Assembly (NCBI RefSeq): GCF_900496975.1
Contig: NZ_UFQC01000009.1
Coordinates: 149,147 to 213,146, forward strand
DNA: 64,000 nucleotides
Direction of reading: 5' to 3'
Source: Achromobacter veterisilvae
Lineage (GTDB): Bacteria; Pseudomonadota; Gammaproteobacteria; Burkholderiales; Burkholderiaceae_B
A program made the position numbers and the translations under genes. Below are positions 12,000 to 20,101 of this stretch, in pieces. Below the pieces are notes generated by a model. That model saw nothing but the letters and a program-made list of their open reading frames with translations, was not told the origin of the DNA and did not search any database. Numbering within the stretch: position 1 is the first letter of the stretch; the number at the start of each line of letters is the position of its first letter.

Positions 12000-12920
12000 T
12001 CAGCCGCCGGCCCCGGAGGCGGCCGCGTTCAGCCTGCCGCCCGGCGCGGGCGCGCCGCTGCCCAGCAGGTGGCCGTTGACTTCGATGCCGTACAGGGAGT
12101 CGTCGGAGTCGTGGTACTTGGCGCGGGTCGCGGCGACCGACTCCGCGTAGCGCGGATCCTGCGGACGTTCATGCGCGTTCATGAAGTAGGCGACGTTCCA
12201 GGCTTCCTGGTCGCTCAGCATGCCGGCCTGCCCGAGCGGCATGTTGGCCTTGATGAAGCCGGCGGCGTTGCCGATCTGGTGCATGCCCGCGCCCCAGTTG
12301 AAGGAATCCGGCCCCCACAGGGCCGGGAAGACCCAGTGCTTGCCGTTCTTCTGGCCCTGGCCTTCGGCCCCGTGGCAGACCGCGCAGTACTGCGCGTAGA
12401 CTTCGCCGCCGCGCAGGTAGTCGGCCTTGCGGGCGGGCGGCGGCAGCTTGCGGTAGCCCTGGCCCTCCAGCGCCACGCCGGTGGGCGCCTTGCTCGCCAG
12501 CCAGAACATATAGGTCTGCAACGCGGTCAGCGTGGGGTCGTCCGCCGGCGGCGCCTTGCCGTTCATGCTGAAGCGGAAGCAGCCTTGCAGGCGCTCGGCC
12601 AGCGTGTTGACGTGGCCGTTCTTGGCGCGGTAGGCGGGGTACAGGACGTAGGCCGCCCACATCGGCGCCGAATCGGGCCGGCGGCCCGCGTCGAGGTGGC
12701 AACTGGCGCAGTTCAGGTCGTTGCCGACGAACTTGCCGGCCAGTTGCGGCGTGTGCAGGAAAATCTGCTCGCCCTCGCGCACGGTTTTGCCGAACTCGGT
12801 GTCGGGCAGGGAAGCGGCCGACGGCGGGGTGAAGGCGGGGCGCGGTTCTGCGGCGTGCAGGGACGCGGACGCGGCCAGGCCGGCGGCGGCGAACAGGAGG
12901 CGCAGGCGGATGGCGGTCAT
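12000..12920 (-). CDS. tsdA: Dihaem c-type cytochrome, thiosulfate dehydrogenase (TsdA)-like
   Basis: A 306-residue exported dihaem cytochrome with a signal peptide to about Ala24. Haem motifs are CASCH at 71-75 and CAVCH at 179-183. The first domain follows TsdA: GNDLNCASCHLDAGRRP, then a YP.YR..NG.V.TL.ER stretch, then LQGCFRFSMNGK with Cys114. By family knowledge a cysteine at this place is the unusual axial ligand of the active-site haem. TsdA joins two thiosulfates into tetrathionate (or the reverse) in the periplasm. The ATG at 12920 overlaps the stop of the upstream cytochrome gene (ATGA). The TsdA assignment is by motif order from memory, so moderate confidence. Confidence 0.72.
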   Translation of the reverse strand: MTAIRLRLLFAAAGLAASASLHAAEPRPAFTPPSAASLPDTEFGKTVREGEQIFLHTPQLAGKFVGNDLNCASCHLDAGRRPDSAPMWAAYVLYPAYRAKNGHVNTLAERLQGCFRFSMNGKAPPADDPTLTALQTYMFWLASKAPTGVALEGQGYRKLPPPARKADYLRGGEVYAQYCAVCHGAEGQGQKNGKHWVFPALWGPDSFNWGAGMHQIGNAAGFIKANMPLGQAGMLSDQEAWNVAYFMNAHERPQDPRYAESVAATRAKYHDSDDSLYGIEVNGHLLGSGAPAPGGRLNAAASGAGG

Positions 12921-13609
12921 TGCTTGGCTCCTGCGGAGGCGCTGGCGGATTCCGCCGTCTTGGGCAGGCCGGCGTAGTAGGCGGACACGGCGTCGATTTC
13001 GTCCTCGGACAGACGGGTGGCCACGGCCGGCATCAGGCCCAGCGGGCCGGGCGGGCGCTGGCCCTGGCGCCAGGCGCGCAACTGGCCCGCGATGTAGGCG
13101 GCGGGCTGCCCGGCCAGGGCGGGGAAGTTTTCGCCCACGCCGATGCCGCCGGGTCCATGGCATTGATTACAGGCCGGCACGTTCTTGTCCCAGGCGCCGC
13201 GGGTGGCCAGCCAGGCGCCGGCGTCCGCCGGCCTGGCCGGATGCATGGCGGTCGCGGCCAGCCGGTCGGTGTCCAGCGGCGAGGGGAGCGCGGCGTAGTA
13301 CCGCGCCACGGCTAGGCGCTGCGCGGGATCCAGCGCCTTGGCCGTGGCGGCCATCAGGGGGCTGACGCGCGAGCCGTTGGCCATGGCGTTCAACTGTTCC
13401 TCCAGGTACCGGCCGCCCATGCCCGCCAATTGCGGGAAACCGGCGGCGGGATTGCCTTCGCCGCGGGCGCCGTGGCAGGTCATACAGGCGGGCGCGCCGT
13501 TCGCGCCCTGCGCGCTGATCTGCTTGCCGTCGGGCGCGGGCTGGGCGCCGGCCGCGGCGGCGAACAGCGCGCCCAGGGCGAGCGCGCCGGGGAGGGACCG
13601 TGGGGTCAT
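12917..13609 (-). CDS. tsdB: Dihaem cytochrome c4-like protein, probable electron partner of the TsdA-like enzyme (TsdB-like)
   Basis: A 230-residue exported protein made of two similar class I cytochrome c domains. It has a signal peptide to about Ala22, CMTCH in the first half and CNQCH in the second, each followed by a distal methionine region (SPLMAATAK and LGLMPAVATRL). Two-domain c4 cytochromes shuttle electrons to terminal oxidases, and TsdB fused or adjacent to TsdA accepts its electrons. The adjacent, overlapping TsdA-like gene supports this. Transcription probably starts at the AT-rich palindrome about 45 bp upstream. Confidence 0.7.
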   Translation of the reverse strand: MTPRSLPGALALGALFAAAAGAQPAPDGKQISAQGANGAPACMTCHGARGEGNPAAGFPQLAGMGGRYLEEQLNAMANGSRVSPLMAATAKALDPAQRLAVARYYAALPSPLDTDRLAATAMHPARPADAGAWLATRGAWDKNVPACNQCHGPGGIGVGENFPALAGQPAAYIAGQLRAWRQGQRPPGPLGLMPAVATRLSEDEIDAVSAYYAGLPKTAESASASAGAKQ

Positions 13610-13651
13610 GGAATCTGCTCCGGATTGTTTATTGGATTTTTGGTAATAAGC

Positions 13652-13690
13652 TAATTTCCGGAAATTATATAAATACTTGCGGCCGATCAA
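13652..13690 (-). promoter_or_regulatory. Candidate tsdBA promoter with 16-bp palindromic operator
   Basis: On the minus strand TATAAT (13669-13664) lies 15 bp downstream of TTGATC (13690-13685). A perfect 16-bp palindrome, TAATTTCCGGAAATTA (13652-13667), overlaps the -10 element. A regulator bound there would block polymerase, so a repressor operator is likely by inference. The regulator is unknown. The same 200-bp gap serves the divergent SDR gene. Confidence 0.5.
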
Positions 13691-13814
13691 TACGAAGATG
13701 AAATTTTTGCTTGCGCGCAGCGCGTGAAAAGTGTGTCGCGGCTGGTACCTTCGCTTGCAGCATCGGACAGGCGATTCGGGTAGCATTTCGCGGATCGATA
13801 ACAGGGAGAATCCG

Positions 13815-14585
13815 ATGCAGACGAACGAGATCGAACCCCCGCGCGTAGCGCTGGTCACTGGCGCCGGCACCGGCATAGGCCGCGCGGTGGCGCTGGAATT
13901 CCTGGCGCAAGGCTATCGGGTCGTGCTGGCCGGCCGCCGCCGCGATCCGCTCGAAGCGACTCGCACCGCGGCGGGCGAGGACGGCGTGCGGGCGCTGGTG
14001 GTGCCCACGGATGTATCCGACGAGCAGGCCGTGCGCGATCTGTTCGACACCACGCAGCGCGAATACGGCCGCCTGGACGTGCTGTTCAACAACGCGGGGC
14101 GCGGCGCGCCGGCCATGCCGATCGAAGAGCTGCCCGTCTCCGTCTGGCGCGAGGTGGTGGACACCAACCTGACCGGCATGTTCCTGTGCGCGCAAGCCGC
14201 CATCCGGGTGATGAAGGCTCAAAGCCCGCGCGGCGGCCGCATCATCAACAACGGCTCGATATCCGCGCATGCGCCCCGGCCGTTCTCCATTGCCTATACC
14301 GCCACCAAGCATGCGGTGACGGGGCTGACCAAGTCGATTTCGCTGGATTGCCGTCCCTACAACATCGCCTGCGGCCAGATCGACATCGGCAACGCGGCGA
14401 CCGAGATGACCGAGCGCATGGCGGCCGGCATTCTGCAGGCGGACGGCAGCACCAAGGTGGAGCCGCGCATGGACGTCGCGCACGTGGCGCAGGCGGTCGC
14501 CGCGATGGCGCGCCTGCCGCTGGAAGCCAACGTGCAGTTCATGACCATCATGGCCACCAACATGCCCTTTGTCGGGCGGGGCTGA
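13815..14585 (+). CDS. Short-chain dehydrogenase/reductase
   Basis: A 256-residue classical SDR. It has the cofactor motif TGAGTGIG at about 15-22, NNAG in the middle, and the catalytic tyrosine and lysine in YTATK, with a serine in the preceding NGSISA segment. It would reduce or oxidise a carbonyl/alcohol with NAD(P)H; the substrate is not evident. The ATG at 13815 follows AGGGAGA at 13802-13808. It is divergent from the tsdBA pair and converges on the NlpC/P60 gene, with no obvious functional link to either. Confidence 0.85.
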   Translation: MQTNEIEPPRVALVTGAGTGIGRAVALEFLAQGYRVVLAGRRRDPLEATRTAAGEDGVRALVVPTDVSDEQAVRDLFDTTQREYGRLDVLFNNAGRGAPAMPIEELPVSVWREVVDTNLTGMFLCAQAAIRVMKAQSPRGGRIINNGSISAHAPRPFSIAYTATKHAVTGLTKSISLDCRPYNIACGQIDIGNAATEMTERMAAGILQADGSTKVEPRMDVAHVAQAVAAMARLPLEANVQFMTIMATNMPFVGRG

Positions 14586-14661
14586 AAACGCCTCCGGCCT
14601 GCGGCGGCCCGTCAGTCATGGACGAGCCGCGGCAGGCCGCGGTGCCGCCCCGGGCGCCGTA

Positions 14662-15261
14662 TCAGCGGGGAGAGGCCTGCGCCAGCATCTGGCCCTGTTT
14701 CGTATCCAGGTAGCGCCGCGCGCCGACGTAGCGCTTGGTCCAATAGGAATTCTGCATTTCATCCACGCGGACCTTGGTGCCGCGGCGCGGCGCATGGACG
14801 AACTTGTTCTGGCCGATGTAGATGCCCACGTGCGAGGTCACGCCGCGGCCGCGGGTGGCGAAGAACACCAGGTCGCCGGGACGCAGTTCCTTCTTGTTGC
14901 CGACGGATTCGCCGGCGGTGCGCTGGGCGCGGGCGGTGCGGGGGAGTTCCAGTCCGGCGATCTCGCGGAATACGTACAGCACCAGGCCGCTGCAATCGAA
15001 ACCTTCGGCGTCGTCTCCGCCCCAGCTATAGGGGGTGCCGATCGCTTCCAGGCCCGCTTGCACCACGCGGTCGCGCAGGGTGGGGACCGTGGGCTCCTGC
15101 GCCAGGCGCAGGCCGTTGAGCGTGGGGCGGGCCTGCTCGGACCGGAGGGACGCCTGGGCGGCGTCGGGAATCCAGGAGAGGGTCAGCGCGATGATGGGCG
15201 CTGACAGGAATACGGGAATGCGGAAATTGGCAATTCGGGCTTTTCGCGTGGGCGGCGTCAT
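14662..15261 (-). CDS. NlpC/P60 (C40) family cell-wall hydrolase
   Basis: A 199-residue exported protein with a hydrophobic segment at about residues 12-36. The C40 domain spans about 66-190. Its catalytic cysteine is in FDCSGL, the histidine in SHVGIYIG and the third polar residue in FVHAPRRG. The core also has GTPYSWGG and LRPGDLVFF, typical of DL-endopeptidases that cut peptidoglycan stems, such as Spr/MepS relatives. It stands alone, with a long upstream gap that contains two dyads. Confidence 0.88.
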   Translation of the reverse strand: MTPPTRKARIANFRIPVFLSAPIIALTLSWIPDAAQASLRSEQARPTLNGLRLAQEPTVPTLRDRVVQAGLEAIGTPYSWGGDDAEGFDCSGLVLYVFREIAGLELPRTARAQRTAGESVGNKKELRPGDLVFFATRGRGVTSHVGIYIGQNKFVHAPRRGTKVRVDEMQNSYWTKRYVGARRYLDTKQGQMLAQASPR

Positions 15262-15606
15262 TACGTCACTTCAGGAATTCGGAGTGGGCGGCATGGCTTT
15301 GCCTGGGCAGGCAAGCCGGCGGAAAGGGGGCTGTCCCGGGACGCATGACCCAGAATGCCATGGCATTGTAATAGAATAATGTTTCATTACATTTGTAGTG
15401 CAATGCAGCATTCTTGCCCGTCGCCATCGCGGAACGCCGCCGCTCCCGAAGCGGCCGCTGCGGGCGGGGCGAAACCGGCGCACGGGCGCCGGAATGTGAC
15501 GCTTCTTCCGCCGCCGGGTCGGGCATAATCGGCGGGAACGGCCCCTCCGGCATGGCAAGCCGGGAACGGCCGCTGAAACACGCATAAGAAAGCGGAGCAA
15601 AGCTCG
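15262..15606. other. Intergenic region between C40 hydrolase and amn (345 bp)
   Basis: This is the promoter region of two divergent genes. It holds a perfect 14-bp palindrome AATGCCATGGCATT at 15354-15367 immediately followed by an inverted repeat TGTAAT (15367-15372) / ATTACA (15386-15391), in an AT-rich patch of about 50 bp. These could be operator or promoter elements for either gene. No coding frame in it looks real, and no RNA gene was recognised. Confidence 0.5.
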
Positions 15607-17106
15607 ATGATGAACGCAGTACACCCGTTGTCCTCCATGAACCGGCCCGATCCCATGCCCTTCGCGCCTTTCCAGGACGCCGTGTCGGCGGTGGATCGGC
15701 TGATCGAAATCTACGCGCGCAACACCGCTTTCCTGCGCGCCGCCTTCCGCGACGTCCTGAAAGGCGCCAGCAACGGCCGCGAGCGGGCCCGCGCCTATTA
15801 CCCGGCCATCCGCATCGTCGTGGAAACCTACGACCCGATCGATACTCGGCTTTCCTACGGCCACGTGGCCGAGCCCGGCATCTACCAGACCACCGTCACG
15901 CAGCCGGCGCTGTTTCGCGATTATCTGATCGAGCAGGTGAGCCAGTTGCTGCAGAACCACCGCGTGGCGGTGGAAGTGGGCGAGTCCGATTCGCCGATCC
16001 CCCTGCATTTCGCCTTTCCCGAAGGCGCGTACGTCGAAGGCGAACACCTGGAGGCGCTCAAGCGCCCCTTGCGCGACCTGTTCGACGTGCCGGACCTGGC
16101 GGTGACGGACGACGCCATCGTGAACGGGTCCTGGCGCGGCAAAGAAGGCGAGCCCAAGCCGCTGGCGCCGTTCACCGCCCAGCGCGTCGATTATTCGCTG
16201 CACCGCCTGCAGCACTACACGTCGACCGCGCCGGCGCACTTCCAGAACTTCGTCCTGTTCACCAATTACCAGTTCTATGTGGACGAATTCTGCGCGCGCG
16301 CCCGCGCCCTGATGGCCAGCGGCAACGAAGACTACGAGATGCTGGTCGAGCCGGGCAACCGGATCACGCGGCGCGGCGAAAGCGGTCCGGGCGACGAGGA
16401 CCAGGCGGTCCGCCTGCCGCAGATGCCGGCCTACCACCTGGTGCGCGGCGACCACTCCGGCATCACGCTCGTGAACATCGGCGTGGGTCCGTCCAACGCC
16501 AAGACGATCACCGACCACATCGCCGTGCTGCGGCCGCATGCCTGGCTGATGCTGGGCCATTGCGCCGGCCTGCGCGATTCGCAGCGGCTGGGCGACTACG
16601 TGCTGGCGCACGGCTACGTGCGGGAAGACCACGTGCTGGACGACGATCTGCCCACCTGGGTGCCGGTGCCCGCGCTGGCCGAAGTGCAGGTGGCGCTGGA
16701 GCAGGCGGTGGAAGAGGTGGCGGGGCTGTCGGGCTGGGACCTGAAGCGCATCATGCGCACGGGCACGGTCGCCACCATCGACAACCGCAACTGGGAACTG
16801 CGCGACCACCTGGAGCTGGTGGAGCGCTTCGCGCAATCCCGGGCGATCGCGCTGGACATGGAGTCCGCCACCATCGCCGCCAACGGCTTCCGTTTCCGGG
16901 TGCCCTACGGCACCTTGCTGTGCGTGTCGGACAAGCCCCTGCACGGCGAATTGAAGCTGCCCGGCATGGCCAGCGCCTTCTACCGGCGCCAGGTCAACCA
17001 GCATCTGGAAATCGGCATCCGGGCGCTGGAGCGCCTGCGCGGCATGCCGCCGGAACGGCTGCATTCGCGCAAGCTGCGCACCTTCATGGAGACGGCCTTC
17101 CAGTAG
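15607..17106 (+). CDS. amn: AMP nucleosidase
   Basis: A 499-residue protein of the length and layout of bacterial AMP nucleosidase: an N-terminal Amn-specific domain and a C-terminal nucleoside-phosphorylase-like domain. The latter has NIGVGPSNAKTITDHIAVLRP in part, then MLGHCAGLRDSQRLGDYVLA, and the substrate-binding LDMESATIAANGFRFRVPYGTLLCVSD region. It hydrolyses AMP to adenine and ribose 5-phosphate, adjusting adenylate pools. Two ATGs stand at the start (15607 and 15610) after AGCGGAGC; either is possible. Confidence 0.93.
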   Translation: MMNAVHPLSSMNRPDPMPFAPFQDAVSAVDRLIEIYARNTAFLRAAFRDVLKGASNGRERARAYYPAIRIVVETYDPIDTRLSYGHVAEPGIYQTTVTQPALFRDYLIEQVSQLLQNHRVAVEVGESDSPIPLHFAFPEGAYVEGEHLEALKRPLRDLFDVPDLAVTDDAIVNGSWRGKEGEPKPLAPFTAQRVDYSLHRLQHYTSTAPAHFQNFVLFTNYQFYVDEFCARARALMASGNEDYEMLVEPGNRITRRGESGPGDEDQAVRLPQMPAYHLVRGDHSGITLVNIGVGPSNAKTITDHIAVLRPHAWLMLGHCAGLRDSQRLGDYVLAHGYVREDHVLDDDLPTWVPVPALAEVQVALEQAVEEVAGLSGWDLKRIMRTGTVATIDNRNWELRDHLELVERFAQSRAIALDMESATIAANGFRFRVPYGTLLCVSDKPLHGELKLPGMASAFYRRQVNQHLEIGIRALERLRGMPPERLHSRKLRTFMETAFQ

Positions 17107-17253
17107 GCTGGCGTCGGGGCCGGTTGATCCGTCCCCCAGGTGCCCGGATTTCGCCTGTCAGGGCCTCTTGCGCTATTCTCGCCGGTTGCTTGGAAATCCC
17201 AAGGCACCCGGCGCGCAACGCGCCCGTGCCTTCATGACCTGAAGGAATGCATT

Positions 17254-18813
17254 TTGGCACCATCGGAACACGATGAACGCCGCGCCGGCGGCACGCGCGG
17301 GGCGGAGGCCGGCCGGCCGTCCGAACTGCGCCGCACCCTGTCCGCGCGGCACCTGACCATGATCGCGGTGGGCGGCTCCATCGGCACCGGGCTGTTCGTG
17401 GCTTCCGGCGCGACCATCGCCAAAGCCGGCCCGGGCGGCGCGTTGCTGGGCTACGTGCTGATCGGCATCATGGTCTATTTCCTGATGACCAGCCTGGGCG
17501 AACTCGCCGCGGCCATGCCGGTGTCCGGATCCTTTTCCACCTACGGCGCCCGCTACGTCGAGGACGGCTTCGGCTTCGCGCTGGGCTGGAACTATTGGTA
17601 CAACTGGGCGGTGACGGTGGCGGTGGACCTGGTGGCCGCGCAGCTCGTCATGGCGTACTGGTTCCCCGACGTGCCGGGGTTCTACTGGAGCGCACTGTTC
17701 CTGGCGGTCACCTTCGGGCTGAACGCGATGTCGGCGCGCGGCTTCGGCGAGGCGGAATTCTGGTTCGCGCTGATCAAGGTGGTCGCGGTGCTGGGTTTCG
17801 TGGCCATGGGCGTGATGATGCTGCTGGGCATCATCCGCGGCGGGGAAGCCGGCGGCCTGGCCAACTGGACGGTGGGCGACGCGCCTTTCGCGGGCGGCTT
17901 CGCCGCGCTGATCGGCGTGGCGATGGTGGTGGGCTTTTCGTTCCAGGGCACCGAACTCATCGGCATCGCCGCGGGCGAATCCAAGGACCCGGCCCGCAAC
18001 CTGCCGCGCGCGGTGCGGCAGGTGTTCTGGCGCATCCTGCTGTTCTACGTGATGGCGATCCTGGTGATCGGCCTGCTGATTCCCTATACCGATCCGCACC
18101 TGCTGCGCAACGAGGTCGAGGACATCAGCGTCAGCCCGTTCGCCCTGATCTTCGAACGCGCGGGCCTGCTGGGGGCGGCTTCGGTCATGAACGCGGTGGT
18201 GCTGACCTCCGTGCTGTCGGCGGGCAACTCGGGCATGTACGCGGCCACGCGCATGCTCTACAGCCTGGCCCGCGATGGCAAGGCGCCGCGCATCTTCGGC
18301 CGCATTTCGCGCAACGGCGTGCCGCTGTGGGCGCTGCTGGCCACGACCGCAGTGGCGGCCCTGTGCTTCTTCACCTTCGTTTTCAGCCCCAACGCCGTCT
18401 ACATCTGGCTGCTCAACACGTCCGGGATGACGGGCTTCATCGCGTGGCTGGGCATCGCGATCAGCCACTACCGGTTCCGCCGCGGCTACCTCAAGCAGGG
18501 CCACAACCTGGCCGATCTGCCCTATGTGTCGCCGTTCTTCCCGTTCGGCCCGATCTTCGCCTTCGTGCTGTGCCTGGTCATCACGCTGGGCCAGAACTAC
18601 CAGGCTTTCCTGCAGGACAGGATCGATTGGGGAGGCGCGGTGGCGACCTATATCGGCATTCCGCTGTTCCTGCTGATCTGGGCGGGCTACCGGCTGGCGC
18701 GCGGCTCGCGCTTCGTGAGCTACCGCGACATGCGCTTCCCCGATGCGCGGGCGCGCAGCCAATACCTGGACTCGGCGCTGCGCGGCGAACCCGCGGCGGG
18801 CGAGGCGCGCTGA
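17254..18813 (+). CDS. Amino-acid permease (APC superfamily, LysP-like)
   Basis: A 519-residue inner-membrane protein with about 12 hydrophobic segments. The first helix begins with the amino-acid-permease signature MIAVGGSIGTGLFVASG, and GFSFQGTELIGIAAGESKDP is characteristic of the LysP/AroP group. It takes up an amino acid, perhaps lysine or another cation, by proton symport; the substrate is not certain. A TTG at 17254 is chosen as start because GAAGGA (17241-17246) precedes it at good distance and no ATG or GTG gives a sensible N-terminus. The cytoplasmic N-tail is unusually long and charged (about 45 residues). Confidence 0.86.
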   Translation: MAPSEHDERRAGGTRGAEAGRPSELRRTLSARHLTMIAVGGSIGTGLFVASGATIAKAGPGGALLGYVLIGIMVYFLMTSLGELAAAMPVSGSFSTYGARYVEDGFGFALGWNYWYNWAVTVAVDLVAAQLVMAYWFPDVPGFYWSALFLAVTFGLNAMSARGFGEAEFWFALIKVVAVLGFVAMGVMMLLGIIRGGEAGGLANWTVGDAPFAGGFAALIGVAMVVGFSFQGTELIGIAAGESKDPARNLPRAVRQVFWRILLFYVMAILVIGLLIPYTDPHLLRNEVEDISVSPFALIFERAGLLGAASVMNAVVLTSVLSAGNSGMYAATRMLYSLARDGKAPRIFGRISRNGVPLWALLATTAVAALCFFTFVFSPNAVYIWLLNTSGMTGFIAWLGIAISHYRFRRGYLKQGHNLADLPYVSPFFPFGPIFAFVLCLVITLGQNYQAFLQDRIDWGGAVATYIGIPLFLLIWAGYRLARGSRFVSYRDMRFPDARARSQYLDSALRGEPAAGEAR

Positions 18814-18850
18814 GCGAGGGCTGTTGGGAAACGTCAGGGAAGGAGGGGAA

Positions 18851-19531
18851 ATGTTCAGAGGGATTGCAAAACGCCACGGTGGCGGTTGTGTCATGCTTGC
18901 CCGTCGGATCGATGACAAGACGATCGGCATGCTGGGCACGGCATTTCTTTGCCACGAAAAGGGGTATCTGCTGACCGCCGCACATACGTTTTCCTTGACG
19001 GACGAGCTGGGCTTCGTGATGCCGGCGCCAGTGGATCAGTTCAATCGCAGCGTGTTGGAAAGCTGCACGTTCTCGCCGGTCACGGTTGCCCAGTTCGATG
19101 CTGCGAACGACGTCGCCTTGCTCAAGATGGAAGTCGCGGTGGGGGTAAGGGTTCCGCCCGATGGTTTTGGCTCCGATGACCTGGCGCCCGTAGGGGCCAG
19201 TGTTTGTTATCTCGGATTTCCGCATGTCCAAAATGGTCAGCACGCGTTGAAGGTGTCGGGAACAATTCTAGGTTCGAAAGTGCTTGCTTCCAATGGCTCC
19301 AGGCAGCTCCTTCTTGATTCGATGGCAGAGGCAGGGAGCAGCGGGGGGCCGCTGATCGATCTGGCAAGTAACCGAATCATCGGCATCATCAGTCGGCGCT
19401 TTAGCCCGACTGGTACCGGTGCATCAATACGCATTGGCAATCACGCACTGGGTACTGAAAGCATGATTTCGTATGCCACTGCCGTGAGCCATGCGCTGGC
19501 ATTGCTTACAGCGGAGGGGCTCCATGTTTGA
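18851..19531 (+). CDS. Trypsin-like serine protease, cytoplasmic, first gene of a coupled pair
   Basis: A 226-residue S1-fold protease with a complete triad: His45 in LTAAHTF, Asp87 in NDVALLKM and Ser164 in GSSGGPL. The segment IGMLGTAFLCHEKGYLLTAAH is the normal beta-barrel entry. There is no signal peptide, no PDZ domain and no zymogen extension, so it is a minimal intracellular protease unlike DegP/HtrA. The ATG follows a perfect AGGAGG at 18841-18846. Its last codons overlap the next gene by 8 bp, so the two proteins are co-translated. Such stand-alone trypsin-like proteases paired with a small partner occur in bacterial conflict systems (established for the class, not for this pair). 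Confidence 0.82.
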   Translation: MFRGIAKRHGGGCVMLARRIDDKTIGMLGTAFLCHEKGYLLTAAHTFSLTDELGFVMPAPVDQFNRSVLESCTFSPVTVAQFDAANDVALLKMEVAVGVRVPPDGFGSDDLAPVGASVCYLGFPHVQNGQHALKVSGTILGSKVLASNGSRQLLLDSMAEAGSSGGPLIDLASNRIIGIISRRFSPTGTGASIRIGNHALGTESMISYATAVSHALALLTAEGLHV

Positions 19532-19982
19532 CTTCCAGTACGACGCGGGAGCGTTTCGAGAAATCGTCGACGAGTTGGTCCCCGGATATCAGCGGTCTAT
19601 CATTCTTTCCGCACTTGAGTCCGCGGCGGACAGCGATAAGGATTTTGATGCGATCGGCCTTGGCCTTACCGGAGAGCAAGTCGATGCCGGTCTTATGCTC
19701 CTGACAGGAACTGGCTCAAGGGAAAATCGTCAGAGCATGTGGGGTGCGATCAAAGCGGAATTATTCGATCTTTTTTGCACTGCGTCCAAGAAGTACTCCA
19801 ATGAGCGCAAGGACGGGATCGCAACGATCAAGCATGTGGTGTTGATCATTGCTACAGCAGTGGCTGCACAATTCCACGTGGCTGTCGGTGTGGTCGTTGG
19901 CGCTGTAACGGTCGCAGTAATGGGGGCTCTCAAGATCACAAGAAATGCGTGGTGCGAGGTCAATCGCCCAGCAAAACAGTGA
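19524..19982 (+). CDS. Small protein with C-terminal membrane hairpin, coupled to the serine protease
   Basis: A 152-residue protein of unknown family. Residues 1-100 are soluble and mostly helical-looking, starting MFDFQYDAGAFREIVDELVP. About 103-137 form one or two hydrophobic segments rich in Val and Ala. A short charged tail follows. The ATG at 19524 has GGAGG at 19513-19517 inside the protease gene and overlaps the protease stop by 8 bp. Inference: it could anchor or be cleaved by the protease, or be a membrane-active effector released by it. It does not match any domain I can name; comparison with trypsin-co-occurring domains would be the first test. Confidence 0.7.
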   Translation: MFDFQYDAGAFREIVDELVPGYQRSIILSALESAADSDKDFDAIGLGLTGEQVDAGLMLLTGTGSRENRQSMWGAIKAELFDLFCTASKKYSNERKDGIATIKHVVLIIATAVAAQFHVAVGVVVGAVTVAVMGALKITRNAWCEVNRPAKQ

Positions 19983-20101
19983 AGCCAAGCGCGACATATT
20001 CCGCTCTTGCATGTATTTCTGCATCAACGGCTTTAGCAAGGCTTGGGCGCAAATAGTTGGGGCGGCCGCACAGGCGGGGCCGGCGGCTGCAATTGAGCAG
20101 A

